A DNA stretch of 64,000 bases from Niabella beijingensis (lineage in GTDB: Bacteria; Bacteroidota; Bacteroidia; Chitinophagales; Chitinophagaceae). Made by a program: the position numbers and the translations under genes. Below, in pieces: positions 51,173 through 60,208 of this stretch (its first letter is position 1; each line of letters starts with the position of its first letter). The notes below the pieces were generated by a model. That model searched no databases. It saw only the letters and a program-made list of their open reading frames with translations, and was not told where the DNA came from. Where the stretch lies: the NCBI RefSeq assembly GCF_020034665.1, contig NZ_JAIQDI010000001.1:2914001-2978000 (forward strand), in the 5' to 3' direction.

Positions 51173-53845
51173 ATGATTCGTTTAAGTCGTATATATACAG
51201 TGTTTTTTTGTTTATTACTTTTCTTTAGAATAGGAGTAAACGCCCAGCAACTCCCATATAAAGATCCCAAATTACCGGTGGAACAACGGGTTCAGGACCT
51301 GCTGCGCCGTATGACGCCGGAGGAAAAATTCTGGCAGTTGTTTATGATACCCGGTGATCTGGAAAAAGCAACACCGGGTCAATATAAAAACGGACTCTTT
51401 GGCTTTCAGGTAAACGCTGCCACCTCCGGAAATGGTGATGCTGCACAACAACTGCTCCGCTATAACAGCGGAAAGGAAAATGCAGCGGGACTGGCAAAAA
51501 AGATCAATGGTATTCAGCGGTATTTTGTTGAAAAAACAAGACTGGGGATCCCTCTGATCTTTTTTGATGAAGCCCTTCATGGTCTGATCCGGGACGAGGC
51601 CACGGCCTTCCCCCAGGCAATTGCCCTGGCGGCAACCTTTGATACATTGACAATGCAACGGGTGGCGAATGCGATTGCAGACGAAACAAAACAACGGGGC
51701 ATACGGCAGATACTGACCCCGGTAGTAAACCTCGCGAGCGATGTACGCTGGGGCAGAACGGAAGAGACCTACGGAGAAGACCCTTTTCTGACCAGCGAAA
51801 TGGCCGTGGCATTTGTAAGTGCCTTTGAAAAGAAAAATATTATTACCACGCCCAAACATTTTGTGGCAAACGTGGGTGAAGGAGGGAGGGATAGCTATCC
51901 CATTCATTTTGGCGAACATTATCTTGAGGAAACTCATTTTCTGCCTTTTAAAGCCTGCTTTTCGAGAGGTGGCAGCCGGTCCGTGATGACCGCATATAAT
52001 TCCCTTGACGGAACTGCCTGTACTGCTAATTCCTGGTTATTGAATACAAAGTTGAAAAAAGAATGGGGGTTTAATGGTTTTGTGATCTCAGACGCCGGAG
52101 CGACAGGTGGGGCACTGGTGTTGCATCATACGGCAAAGGATTATCCCGAATCGGGAGCACAGGCGATCAGCGGAGGGCTGGATGTTATTTTCCAGACAGA
52201 TTACCAGCATTATAAATTATTTGATACGCCATTTTATGACGGGCGGATCAGTGCAGAACGGATCGATGATGCAGTGGCGCGGGTGCTCCGGGCTAAATTT
52301 GAACTGGGTCTGTTTGAAAACCCCTATGTGAACGAAAAGGCTGCGGCAATAAAAACGGATCACAAGCCGCTGGCAAAACAGGCGGCCATGGAGTCAATGG
52401 TGTTGCTAAAGAATGAGAAGAACCGGCTGCCTCTTTCCACAGGTATTAAAAAACTGGCGGTAATCGGAACGGACGCCATTGAAGCAAGACTGGGAGGATA
52501 CAGCGGCCCGGGTATTAATAAGGTCTCGATATTGGATGGATTGAAAGAAAAGCTGACACCTGCTACGGAACTATTGTATGCCCCGGGGCCAGGCAGAAAA
52601 GAACAGGCATGGGAGCTTTTTCCGGAAAACTGGTTGTGGCACAGCGAGGGAAAGCAACTGAAACCGGGATTAAGCTTCGTGGTATTTGACAATATCCGCA
52701 TGGAGGGGAAGCCGGTAACCCAAGGCATTGATAGAACAGTGGACAAACTGTGGACCTTGTCCCGACCCGCAGCGCAATTACAGCAGGACTTTTATTCCGT
52801 GCAATGGACTGGGGTGATAAAACCGTCCGTATCGGGCAGCTATAAAATAGGACTCAGCGGCAATGACGGTTTCCGCCTATACTTAGATGACCTGCTGGTG
52901 ATTGATAACTGGAAAAAAGGTTCGTTCAATACAATGCTCACTCCCGTTTCTTTTGAGAAAGCCCATTCTTATAAAATAAAAATAGAGTATTACGAGCCTG
53001 TGGGCAATGGTAAACTTCAGCTGGTTTTTGAACCGGCAGATGACCGCAGAGAAAAAGTAAAAGAAGCGGTGGCGTTGGCAGGAAAAGCTGATGCCGTGGT
53101 AGTAGTAGCGGGCATTGAAGAAGGGGAATTCCGCGACAGGGCGATGTTATCGTTGCCGGGGATGCAGGAACAATTGATAAAAGAAGTGGCAGAAACGGGT
53201 AAACCGGTTATTGTAGTATTGATCGGAGGAAGTGCCATCACTATGAATAACTGGATCGATAAGGTGGATGCTGCTCTGATGGCCTGGTATCCGGGTGAGG
53301 AAGGCGGACATGCCATAACAGATGTGTTGACCGGAGCCTATAACCCTGCCGGGCGATTGCCGGTTACATTTCCATTAAATGAAGCACAACTGCCGCTGGT
53401 TTACAATCATAAGCCAACCGGCCGCGGTGATGATTATGTAAATTTATCCGGCCGGCCACTTTTCCCTTTTGGTTTCGGATTAAGTTATACCCGATTTGAA
53501 TATAGTGATCTGAGGCTGGACCGGAAAACCATTAGCTCCTCCGATTCTGTTTATATACGTTTTACCATAAAAAATACAGGCAGTAAAACCGGGGCGGAAG
53601 TCCCACAATTATATATCAGGGATGATGAATCTTCCCTGGCACAACCAGTGCTGTCTTTAAAAGGGTTCAAAAGAGTGCTTCTGAAGCCGGGCGAGACCCG
53701 GGAACTGGATTTTTTGATCCGCCCCGGGTTATTACAAATACTGAACGGGCAGATGCAGTGGGTTGTGGAACCCGGCAACTTCAGTATTATGATCGGTGCT
53801 TCATCAGCGGATATCCGGTTAAGAACAACATTGAAGGTTCAGTAA
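51173..53845 (+). CDS. GH3 glycoside hydrolase with PA14 insert
   Basis: This 890-residue secreted protein (signal ending NAQQ) has a GH3 N-terminal barrel (PVVNLASDVRWGRTEETYGE, PKHFVANVGEGG, nucleophile Asp307 in FVISDAGATGG), a GH3 C-terminal domain split by a PA14 domain (about residues 520-625: GVIKPSVSGSYKIGLSGNDG), and a final fibronectin-III-like domain (PFGFGLSYTRFEYSDLRL). GH3 members are mostly beta-glucosidases or beta-xylosidases. The nucleophile is followed by Ala, where many enzymes have Trp or Cys. PA14 may add sugar binding. It is the only glycosidase beside the two uptake operons, so it likely trims sugars for them. Confidence 0.94.
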   Translation: MIRLSRIYTVFFCLLLFFRIGVNAQQLPYKDPKLPVEQRVQDLLRRMTPEEKFWQLFMIPGDLEKATPGQYKNGLFGFQVNAATSGNGDAAQQLLRYNSGKENAAGLAKKINGIQRYFVEKTRLGIPLIFFDEALHGLIRDEATAFPQAIALAATFDTLTMQRVANAIADETKQRGIRQILTPVVNLASDVRWGRTEETYGEDPFLTSEMAVAFVSAFEKKNIITTPKHFVANVGEGGRDSYPIHFGEHYLEETHFLPFKACFSRGGSRSVMTAYNSLDGTACTANSWLLNTKLKKEWGFNGFVISDAGATGGALVLHHTAKDYPESGAQAISGGLDVIFQTDYQHYKLFDTPFYDGRISAERIDDAVARVLRAKFELGLFENPYVNEKAAAIKTDHKPLAKQAAMESMVLLKNEKNRLPLSTGIKKLAVIGTDAIEARLGGYSGPGINKVSILDGLKEKLTPATELLYAPGPGRKEQAWELFPENWLWHSEGKQLKPGLSFVVFDNIRMEGKPVTQGIDRTVDKLWTLSRPAAQLQQDFYSVQWTGVIKPSVSGSYKIGLSGNDGFRLYLDDLLVIDNWKKGSFNTMLTPVSFEKAHSYKIKIEYYEPVGNGKLQLVFEPADDRREKVKEAVALAGKADAVVVVAGIEEGEFRDRAMLSLPGMQEQLIKEVAETGKPVIVVLIGGSAITMNNWIDKVDAALMAWYPGEEGGHAITDVLTGAYNPAGRLPVTFPLNEAQLPLVYNHKPTGRGDDYVNLSGRPLFPFGFGLSYTRFEYSDLRLDRKTISSSDSVYIRFTIKNTGSKTGAEVPQLYIRDDESSLAQPVLSLKGFKRVLLKPGETRELDFLIRPGLLQILNGQMQWVVEPGNFSIMIGASSADIRLRTTLKVQ

Positions 53846-53939
53846 ATACCGTTCACCCTTGTTGCATTAATACCATCCTTTACGTTTCACAGGTTAAGGC
53901 AATATCTTTTGCTGCGAACTTTTTAATGACAATCTGTTT

Positions 53940-54365
53940 ATGCGTAATACAATCTTTATTCTGACGATAGTTTTGCTGGGGGGCGCCTGTTCAAAACATT
54001 CAGATAAACCGGTTCCCAATCCGGGTAATCGCATTTTTGGTGAATGGCAGCATACCGCGTCCTACATTTCACCCGGCGGCCCTGTAGACTGGGCATCTGT
54101 AAAAAACGGTGCTTTTCTGATAATTCATGAAGATTCGAGCTATCTGGTTAAAAATACCGACTTTAAATTCTGGCCCTACAGTCAGTTGCTGGAAAGCGGG
54201 AAACTGGGAGCAACAAAAAAGTGGGACAGGAAACTAACCTATGCTCTTCCGAATGGGAAAAGTGACACAGCATTTTATTACCCGATACGGGTAAACCAAG
54301 ACACCCTGGAATTGGCCGGCCTCTGCATTGAAGGCTGTGTCTACCGGTTCCGGAAAATAAAATAA
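53940..54365 (+). CDS. small lipoprotein with lipocalin-like look
   Basis: This 141-residue protein has a lipoprotein signal with lipobox GGAC (Cys17) and then a beta-rich part: GNRIFGEWQHTASY, FLIIHEDSSYLVKN, KLTYALPNGKSDTAFYYPIR, and a last strand VYRFRKIK. This 'G-x-W' start with alternating strands is like lipocalin-type lipoproteins of Bacteroidota; no ligand can be named. Two Cys near the end (CIEGC) may form a disulfide. It is convergent with the asparaginase-like gene, six bases apart. Confidence 0.77.
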   Translation: MRNTIFILTIVLLGGACSKHSDKPVPNPGNRIFGEWQHTASYISPGGPVDWASVKNGAFLIIHEDSSYLVKNTDFKFWPYSQLLESGKLGATKKWDRKLTYALPNGKSDTAFYYPIRVNQDTLELAGLCIEGCVYRFRKIK

Positions 54366-54371
54366 CGGGTT

Positions 54372-54860
54372 TTACCGCACTTCTTCAAACACACCGGTTT
54401 GTCGGTTCTTACGTACATTATCCGCTTTGAAATAGCGGCCATTCATGGCAACATAAACACCATGCGGAAGGGATTGTGCAAAGGCGACCGCACTGCCGAG
54501 GTTAAAGAGGCCGTCGGAGCTGCCGAATTTAATGGGGATCATGGCTCCCGTAAGAACAATGGTCTTGTCCTGGATCCGGCTGGCCAGCAATTGGGCCGTA
54601 ACCGACATGGTATCGGTACCATGAGTGATTACAATCTGTTCTTCCTCGCATTGTTCGCACTGATGGGCGATAAGAAGGCGGTCTTCGTCGGTCATTTCAA
54701 GACTGTCCACCATCATCAGCGTCCGGATCTCAACCGGGACCGTGTTACGGCCTTTCTCCAGAAGATCATGCAGGTGGGTGTCTTTAAAATAAAGTTCCCC
54801 GTTCAGCATATTGTATTCCTTGTCAAAAGTGCCGCCGGTTATAAAAATACGTATTGCCAT
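54372..54860 (-). CDS. asparaginase N-terminal domain protein
   Basis: This 162-residue protein matches only the N-terminal domain of type I asparaginases: IFITGGTFDKEYN with the catalytic Thr, THGTDTMSVTAQLL with the second Thr-Asp pair, and KTIVLTGAMIPIKFGSSDGL. Full enzymes have about 330 residues, with a second domain needed for the dimer and active site. There is no sign of a frameshifted second half nearby. Stand-alone proteins of this length exist in many genomes and are of unknown activity. ATG 54860 (MAIRIFITGG) is preferred over 54917. Confidence 0.88.
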   Translation of the reverse strand: MAIRIFITGGTFDKEYNMLNGELYFKDTHLHDLLEKGRNTVPVEIRTLMMVDSLEMTDEDRLLIAHQCEQCEEEQIVITHGTDTMSVTAQLLASRIQDKTIVLTGAMIPIKFGSSDGLFNLGSAVAFAQSLPHGVYVAMNGRYFKADNVRKNRQTGVFEEVR

Positions 54861-55053
54861 GTTTGTATCTGACTGATTAGGAGTTCTGCAGCAACAGCTG
54901 CGCGCATAAAAGTACAAAACCTGGCCTTTACCCGCAACTGGTAAAAGCAGTCAGCAGATATTTTCTAACGATATTGTTTTTGAGATAAAATTTCAATAGT
55001 CAATGGGCCTGTTACTTGAACAGATCTGACCGGAGGATCGAAAATTATTTATA

Positions 55054-55560
55054 TTATATAGTGCTGCGCCATTTATCACGGGAAAGGATCATGTTATAGG
55101 TCCGCCAGGTTTTACCGTTCACTTCCTTCAGGGTTTCTGCTCCGGGATTTATTTCAAAGCCACATCGTTCATAGCATCGGATGGCGGAAGTATTCCAGTC
55201 GAACACGTTCAGCTCTACCAGCGGAGCCCGGAACTGTTCGAAGGCGACCTGCAACAGTTGCTCCATCAACGGTGTGCAAAGACCACGACCACGATAGGCC
55301 CTGTTGCCGATAACCACTTTCCCGATCTTTACCGAATGTTCCTGCTGATAAAGTTCACAGTGCCCGATAAGTATATTTGTTTGTGCGTCGGTAACAGCGA
55401 ATGAGTGCCGGTTGGGGTCGGCGGCGGAAGCTTCCAGCTGTGCTGGTGTTACCGGAAACCGGAGCCAGCTGCCGGCGATCTGCATCACCGTTTCCGCACT
55501 ATCCATCCAGGATATAAAAGTGCCAAAATCAGCTTGGATAAAAGGTCGTAATCGGATCAT
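55054..55560 (-). CDS. GNAT-family N-acetyltransferase
   Basis: This 168-residue protein has the GNAT fold: IRLRPFIQADFGTFISWM at the start, the acetyl-CoA-binding turn VVIGNRAYRGRGLCTPLM and the later ELNVFDWNTSAIRCYERCGF. It resembles RimJ/RimL-type acetyltransferases; the target is unknown. Its ATG at 55560 overlaps the antiporter stop codon by four bases, so the two are translated together. The upstream in-frame ATG at 55605 lies inside the antiporter gene and is less likely. Confidence 0.9.
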   Translation of the reverse strand: MIRLRPFIQADFGTFISWMDSAETVMQIAGSWLRFPVTPAQLEASAADPNRHSFAVTDAQTNILIGHCELYQQEHSVKIGKVVIGNRAYRGRGLCTPLMEQLLQVAFEQFRAPLVELNVFDWNTSAIRCYERCGFEINPGAETLKEVNGKTWRTYNMILSRDKWRSTI

Positions 55561-57164
55561 TTTTTTCTGCTTCTTAACCGGGCCTCTTCCAGATCGAGCT
55601 CCCATTCCTTTTCTTTAATAAGTGTTTCACTAAAACGCCGGTTGATGCGGTAATTGGTCAGTTCTTTTCTTTTAAGATCGATCAGTTCCAGCAGCAACTG
55701 GCGGAATTTTGGCATCGGGTCCTCCGTGGCGGGCAATTCAGCGGCCATTCCCAGTTTTCTTTTTGCGGCATCGATCATATGACTGTAGCGGTTCCGGGTC
55801 AGCAGGAACGGCTCGCTGTGCTCCAGTTCTTTCTTGTAATTCCTGTCGATATACTCCAGTGCACGTGTTGCCAGTTCCAGTTTCAGTTGCTGGTTTTCCT
55901 CCTGTAGTTTGTCTTCACTTCCGTCTTTGATCTTTAGCAGCCGTATAAGTGGCGAAATGGTAAGCCCCTGCAATACCAAGGTAACAATGATGACCACAAA
56001 AGTGATAAAAAGGATCAGGTACCGGTAAGGAAATTCAACGCCTTCCTTCAGATAAAACGGGATGGCCAGTGCCGCAGCCAGTGATACCACACCACGCATC
56101 CCACACCAGGCAACAAGAAAGGTTTCCTTGTTGGATGGAACCACCACCGAAGGGCCCCATTTTCTTTTTATGCGCAGCCGGATGTAATTGGAGGTATACA
56201 CCCATACAATGCGGATGACGATCACGGCCAGACTGATGATGAGCCCGTATACTAGTGCCTCCTTGACGGTGTTCTTTGTAAAGTTGGAAACAATAAACGG
56301 CATCTGAAGCCCGATAAGTATAAATATAAAGCCATTGAGCAGAAAAGTGAGCGTACTCCATACGCTGGTGGTATTGATCCGCGATTGATAAGTGAACATT
56401 CGGTGTGAGTGATAGCTTAAAAACAATCCGCCGGCCACCACAGAAAGCACCCCCGAGCACTGAAAATGTTCTGCTACCAGGTACATCACGTAAGGAGATA
56501 TCAGCGTAAAAGCAGTATCGATCGCGGTAGTGGTAGGAAAGAAACGGTGGATCAGGTAGATGACTGCGGCGATTGCCAGACCAATGAGCGCTCCCATCCC
56601 GGCCACGATAAAAAAACTTTGGGTGGCATCCCAGGCATTGAACTGACCGGAGATCACAGCAAGCAACGCAAACCGGTATACAATAAGGCTGGAGGCATCG
56701 TTGACCAGACTTTCACCTTCAAGCAGGTTCACCACACCGCGCGGAACCTTAAGTCCTTTTAACACGGATGTGGCCGCCACAGCATCCGGCGGCGAAATAA
56801 TACCCCCCAGTACAAATCCCAGTGCCAGCGTAAAACCCGGGATCAGCGCCTGCGAAAGGAATGCAATAATGGTGGAGGTAAAAAAGACCAGTCCAAAGCC
56901 CAGCAGGGCAATACGCCGTCTTAATTTCCAGAAGTCGATCCAGGGCATTTGCATGGCAGCTGAGAACAACACCGGGGGAAGAAAGATCAGGAATACGATC
57001 TCCGGATTGATCTTTATTTCCGGTGTACCCGGCACCATGCTGATGATCAGCCCGGCGATCACCAGAAATATCGGGTAGGATATTTTAAGCTTGTTGCCCA
57101 GCATCGTAAGCATGGTGATCACAAAAAGCATCGTAAGGATCAGTAAGAGTCGACTTTCAATCAT
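55557..57164 (-). CDS. Na+/H+ antiporter of the CPA1 (NhaP-like) family
   Basis: This 535-residue protein has about twelve membrane helices and CPA1 motifs SPPDAVAATSVLKGLKVPRG and LLEGESLVNDASSLIVYRFA, the latter containing the Asn-Asp pair that carries ions. The last 130 residues are a soluble helical tail (LIDLKRKELTNYRINRRFSE). It should swap Na+ or K+ for protons, and support pH and salt balance. The GNAT gene downstream overlaps it by four bases. Confidence 0.94.
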   Translation of the reverse strand: MIESRLLLILTMLFVITMLTMLGNKLKISYPIFLVIAGLIISMVPGTPEIKINPEIVFLIFLPPVLFSAAMQMPWIDFWKLRRRIALLGFGLVFFTSTIIAFLSQALIPGFTLALGFVLGGIISPPDAVAATSVLKGLKVPRGVVNLLEGESLVNDASSLIVYRFALLAVISGQFNAWDATQSFFIVAGMGALIGLAIAAVIYLIHRFFPTTTAIDTAFTLISPYVMYLVAEHFQCSGVLSVVAGGLFLSYHSHRMFTYQSRINTTSVWSTLTFLLNGFIFILIGLQMPFIVSNFTKNTVKEALVYGLIISLAVIVIRIVWVYTSNYIRLRIKRKWGPSVVVPSNKETFLVAWCGMRGVVSLAAALAIPFYLKEGVEFPYRYLILFITFVVIIVTLVLQGLTISPLIRLLKIKDGSEDKLQEENQQLKLELATRALEYIDRNYKKELEHSEPFLLTRNRYSHMIDAAKRKLGMAAELPATEDPMPKFRQLLLELIDLKRKELTNYRINRRFSETLIKEKEWELDLEEARLRSRKK

Positions 57165-57318
57165 GCTTTAAGATACAAAAAATAAGAACGAAGCGCCTTG
57201 TTTAAAAACGAAAGAATGAAGAATACCGTTGGGGGTGCGCACAACAGTCTAAAAGTAAACTGTCCTCCTGTTCCGGCGCATCGCTTATGCGTCAGGATAA
57301 GCAAGGCCATTTCAGAGT

Positions 57319-57341
57319 AAAACACCCTAAACCGGTGTTTT
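57319..57341 (-). terminator. likely terminator after the NADH dehydrogenase gene
   Basis: On the minus strand AAAACACC-GGTTTAG-GGTGTTTT is a perfect eight-base stem whose right arm ends in TTTT. It lies 47 bp after the stop of the NADH dehydrogenase gene. Confidence 0.5.
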
Positions 57342-57387
57342 CCGGCACACGCGATGCATCGGGACAGCGAAGATTTTAAAACGGTTC

Positions 57388-58680
57388 CTAATTTTCCGGC
57401 TCCGGCTCCCGGTCTTCCGGTTTGATGATCATACGGAAATACTGGTCCATGGTAAAATAAGCACCCACCCAGTTATAGAGGGTCCTCAACCGGTTGCGGA
57501 AGTTGAGCAGGGACATTACGTGAATGAACAGCCAAACCATCCAGGCAATAAACCCATTAAAATGCAGCTTGGGCTTTTCAATATCCGCAACGGCTTTGTT
57601 CCGGCCGATAATGGCCATGGATCCCTTATCCACATAGCGGAAGGGCTTCCAGCGTTCTTTCGGCAATACCAGGTTCTTTCCCAGGTTTTTTGCCTGCTGG
57701 ATCGCTACCTGCGCCAGCTGGGGATGGCCATTCGGAAAGGCCGGGTCGGTTGTCTGGAAGCAGGTATCTCCAAGCGCGTAGATATTGGAAAAGCCTTCGA
57801 TCTTATTAAAAGCGTCCACGATCATACGACGGCTGCGGCCGTATATTTCCGTGGGAAAGCCAGCGAATGTTTTTGCTGTAACCCCTGCCGCCCAGATAAG
57901 TGTGGCGGTTGAAATAGTGGTATCATCCGATAAATACACCGTGTCATCCTTGAACTCTTTTACAGTAACACCCAGTTTTACTTTTACGCCTAGCTTTTCA
58001 AGGGATTCTTTGGAGTATTGCTGTGATTTTACAGACATAGGGCCCAGCACCGCCTTGCCGCCATCCACCAGGTATATGTCCCCGATATGTCGGCCGGAAA
58101 GTTCCGGATAATCTTTGCGGATGATCTTACTGCGCATTTCCGCAAACATTCCCGACAGCTCCACCCCGGTGGGTCCCGCACCGGCCACTACAATGGTGGC
58201 CAGTTTTTTCATCCGGTCCATATCATTGATCCGGGTAGCTTCCTCCAGACGGTCGAGCAGGGTATTGCGCATGTACAGGGCATCACTGAGGGTTTTCATG
58301 GGTATCGCGCTGCGCTCCACATTTACCATCCCGAAAAAATTACTTTCGGCACCGGTTGCCATTACCAGGTAGTCGTAGGAAAGTGTTCCGTTTGAAAGCA
58401 CGACCTTGTTCTCTTCCGGCACTATTTTCAGCAGGTCGGCCATGCGGAAGCGCACGTTATACTTGCCTCTTAAAAAACGGCGGAAGGGATAACTGATACT
58501 GGAGGGTTCCAGGAAGCCCGTAGCTACCTGGTAGAGCAGGGGAGGGAAGAAGTTATAATTGTTTTTGTCGACCAGCGTTACCTCAAAACCCGGTTTGTTC
58601 TTTAACTGCATTACCAGGTTAAGCCCGGCAAAACCGCCGCCGATTACGACTACTTTTTTTGTTGCGGATGTCTTTTCCAT
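57388..58680 (-). CDS. ndh: type II NADH:quinone oxidoreductase
   Basis: NDH-2 passes electrons from NADH to quinone without pumping protons. This 430-residue protein has two Rossmann motifs: KVVVIGGGFAGLNLVMQL for FAD and TIVVAGAGPTGVELSGMFAE for NADH, plus YLVMATGAESNFFGM and a C-terminal FAD segment with IYALGDTCFQTTDPAF. A hydrophobic C-terminal part (FNGFIAWMVWLFIHVMSLL) fits membrane contact. The menaquinone gene mqnC lies 88 bp upstream on the same strand, which suits its likely use of menaquinone. Confidence 0.93.
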   Translation of the reverse strand: MEKTSATKKVVVIGGGFAGLNLVMQLKNKPGFEVTLVDKNNYNFFPPLLYQVATGFLEPSSISYPFRRFLRGKYNVRFRMADLLKIVPEENKVVLSNGTLSYDYLVMATGAESNFFGMVNVERSAIPMKTLSDALYMRNTLLDRLEEATRINDMDRMKKLATIVVAGAGPTGVELSGMFAEMRSKIIRKDYPELSGRHIGDIYLVDGGKAVLGPMSVKSQQYSKESLEKLGVKVKLGVTVKEFKDDTVYLSDDTTISTATLIWAAGVTAKTFAGFPTEIYGRSRRMIVDAFNKIEGFSNIYALGDTCFQTTDPAFPNGHPQLAQVAIQQAKNLGKNLVLPKERWKPFRYVDKGSMAIIGRNKAVADIEKPKLHFNGFIAWMVWLFIHVMSLLNFRNRLRTLYNWVGAYFTMDQYFRMIIKPEDREPEPEN

Positions 58681-58768
58681 GATGTTTTATTTATCGGTTC
58701 ATGGCAATTTCGTCTGGCCCTTCTGTTCACCCGTTCCACAGGAATACCGCTTCTGCGGACCTGCTGTA

Positions 58769-59893
58769 TTAGTAATTCACCACTTGCTCCACGATGGTTT
58801 CCGGTATTTTCCGCCATTCGTATTTCTGGGTACGTAATTGAGGCTCAAACCCTGCTTCACGAATCGCTTCCTGTATGGATTTGTAAGTAAAGCGGTGAGG
58901 AGCTCCCGCGGCACTTACCACATTTTCCTCAATCATAATACTTCCGAAATCATTGGCTCCTGCATGAAGACAGAGCTGCGCCGTCGCCTTCCCTACGGTG
59001 AGCCAGGATGCCTGTATGTTCTTGATATTCGGCAGCATGATGCGGCTCAATGCCACCATCTTGATGTATTCTTCCGTGGTGGTAAGGTTGTGCACACCGC
59101 GTATACGGGTCAGCAGGGTATCCACATCCTGGAAGGTCCAGGCAATAAAGGCCAGGAATCCATTGGTTCCCTCCGGTTTGCGGCTTTGCACTTCGCGGAT
59201 CTTTACCAGGTGTTCAAAACGTTCTTCGATGGTTTCCACATGGCCAAACATCATGGTAGCGGAGGTGGTGATGTCCAGCTTATGTGCCTCATGCATGATA
59301 TCCAGCCACTCCTGTGCGCCACATTTTCCTTTGCTGATAAGCCGGCGTACCCGGTCGATCAGGATCTCCGCCCCCGCTCCGGGAAGGGAATCCAGTCCGG
59401 CCTCTTTCAACGCCTTCAGTACCTCCCGGTGTGTGCTTTTTTCCAGTTTGGTGATATGGGCCACTTCAGGTGGTCCGAGGGCATGCAGCCGGATATCAGG
59501 GAATTCGGCTTTCAGCTGCCGGAATGTGTCCACATAAAACTGAAGACCAAGTTCGGGATGGTGTCCGCCCTGTAACAATAACTGGTCGCCGCCATACCGG
59601 ATCGTTTCCTCAATTTTTTTGCGGTAGGTATCCATATCAGTGATATAGGCCTCCGGATGCCCCGGGATGCGGAAAAAATTGCAGAACTTACAGTTGGCGA
59701 TACATACATTGGTCGTATTTACATTACGATCGATCTGCCAGGTAACTTTTCCATGAGGCACCTGCTGTTTCCGCAGCTCATCTGCAATAAACATCAGGTC
59801 GGCCAGCGGCGCATGATGATAAAGAAACATGCCTTCCTCCACACTCAAAAACTCAAATGCGGCTGCTTTTTTATAAAGATCTTGTAAAACCAT
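58769..59893 (-). CDS. mqnC: cyclic dehypoxanthinyl futalosine synthase
   Basis: MqnC is a radical-SAM enzyme that makes cyclic dehypoxanthinyl futalosine in the futalosine route to menaquinone. This 374-residue protein has the cluster motif Cys64-x3-Cys68-x2-Cys71 (NVCIANCKFCNFFR), then LLLQGGHHPELGLQFYVDTF, TSATMMFGHVETIEER and LGPPEVAHI. The ending IMIEENVVSAAGAPHRFTYK is as in MqnC rather than in the related MqnE. ATG 59893 (MVLQDLYKKA) is preferred over 59923. A perfect -7 box is upstream. NDH-2 follows downstream. Confidence 0.93.
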   Translation of the reverse strand: MVLQDLYKKAAAFEFLSVEEGMFLYHHAPLADLMFIADELRKQQVPHGKVTWQIDRNVNTTNVCIANCKFCNFFRIPGHPEAYITDMDTYRKKIEETIRYGGDQLLLQGGHHPELGLQFYVDTFRQLKAEFPDIRLHALGPPEVAHITKLEKSTHREVLKALKEAGLDSLPGAGAEILIDRVRRLISKGKCGAQEWLDIMHEAHKLDITTSATMMFGHVETIEERFEHLVKIREVQSRKPEGTNGFLAFIAWTFQDVDTLLTRIRGVHNLTTTEEYIKMVALSRIMLPNIKNIQASWLTVGKATAQLCLHAGANDFGSIMIEENVVSAAGAPHRFTYKSIQEAIREAGFEPQLRTQKYEWRKIPETIVEQVVNY

Positions 59894-59912
59894 ATACTTC
59901 CGGAATAATATG

Positions 59913-59920
59913 CAAAAATA
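59913..59920 (-). promoter_or_regulatory. -7 promoter box of mqnC
   Basis: On the minus strand it reads TATTTTTG, a perfect TAnnTTTG, 19 bp before the ATG at 59893. Confidence 0.5.
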
Positions 59921-60097
59921 CAACAGATCCTTCTAATTAAAGTTGTTATAGCCATTGATTCGGATTATTTTACGATAAAAGGCCCTGAACCCTGTTTGCA
60001 GACAGATCCGGACAATCTGCCGGGGTACGGGATAAGCCGGTATGCCGCAGGAACTTACCCTGCGCATTCGGAAAGCAACTTTTATTTTGCACAGCAA

Positions 60098-60129
60098 TTG
60101 GTAAAAGCGGGTTTTCTAAAGTATCTTTG
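60098..60129 (+). promoter_or_regulatory. promoter of the IscA-type gene
   Basis: TTG at 60098-60100 and a perfect -7 box TATCTTTG at 60122-60129 are 21 bases apart. The transcript would have a leader of roughly 75 bases. The rest of the 285 bp between mqnC and this gene shows nothing else. Confidence 0.6.
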
Positions 60130-60208
60130 CAAATATCGGATAGAGGTAGCCGGAACGCGAACATTCAGGTGGTGGAGATTGTTTTAGTTACTTCTAAATG
60201 AAACAAAA

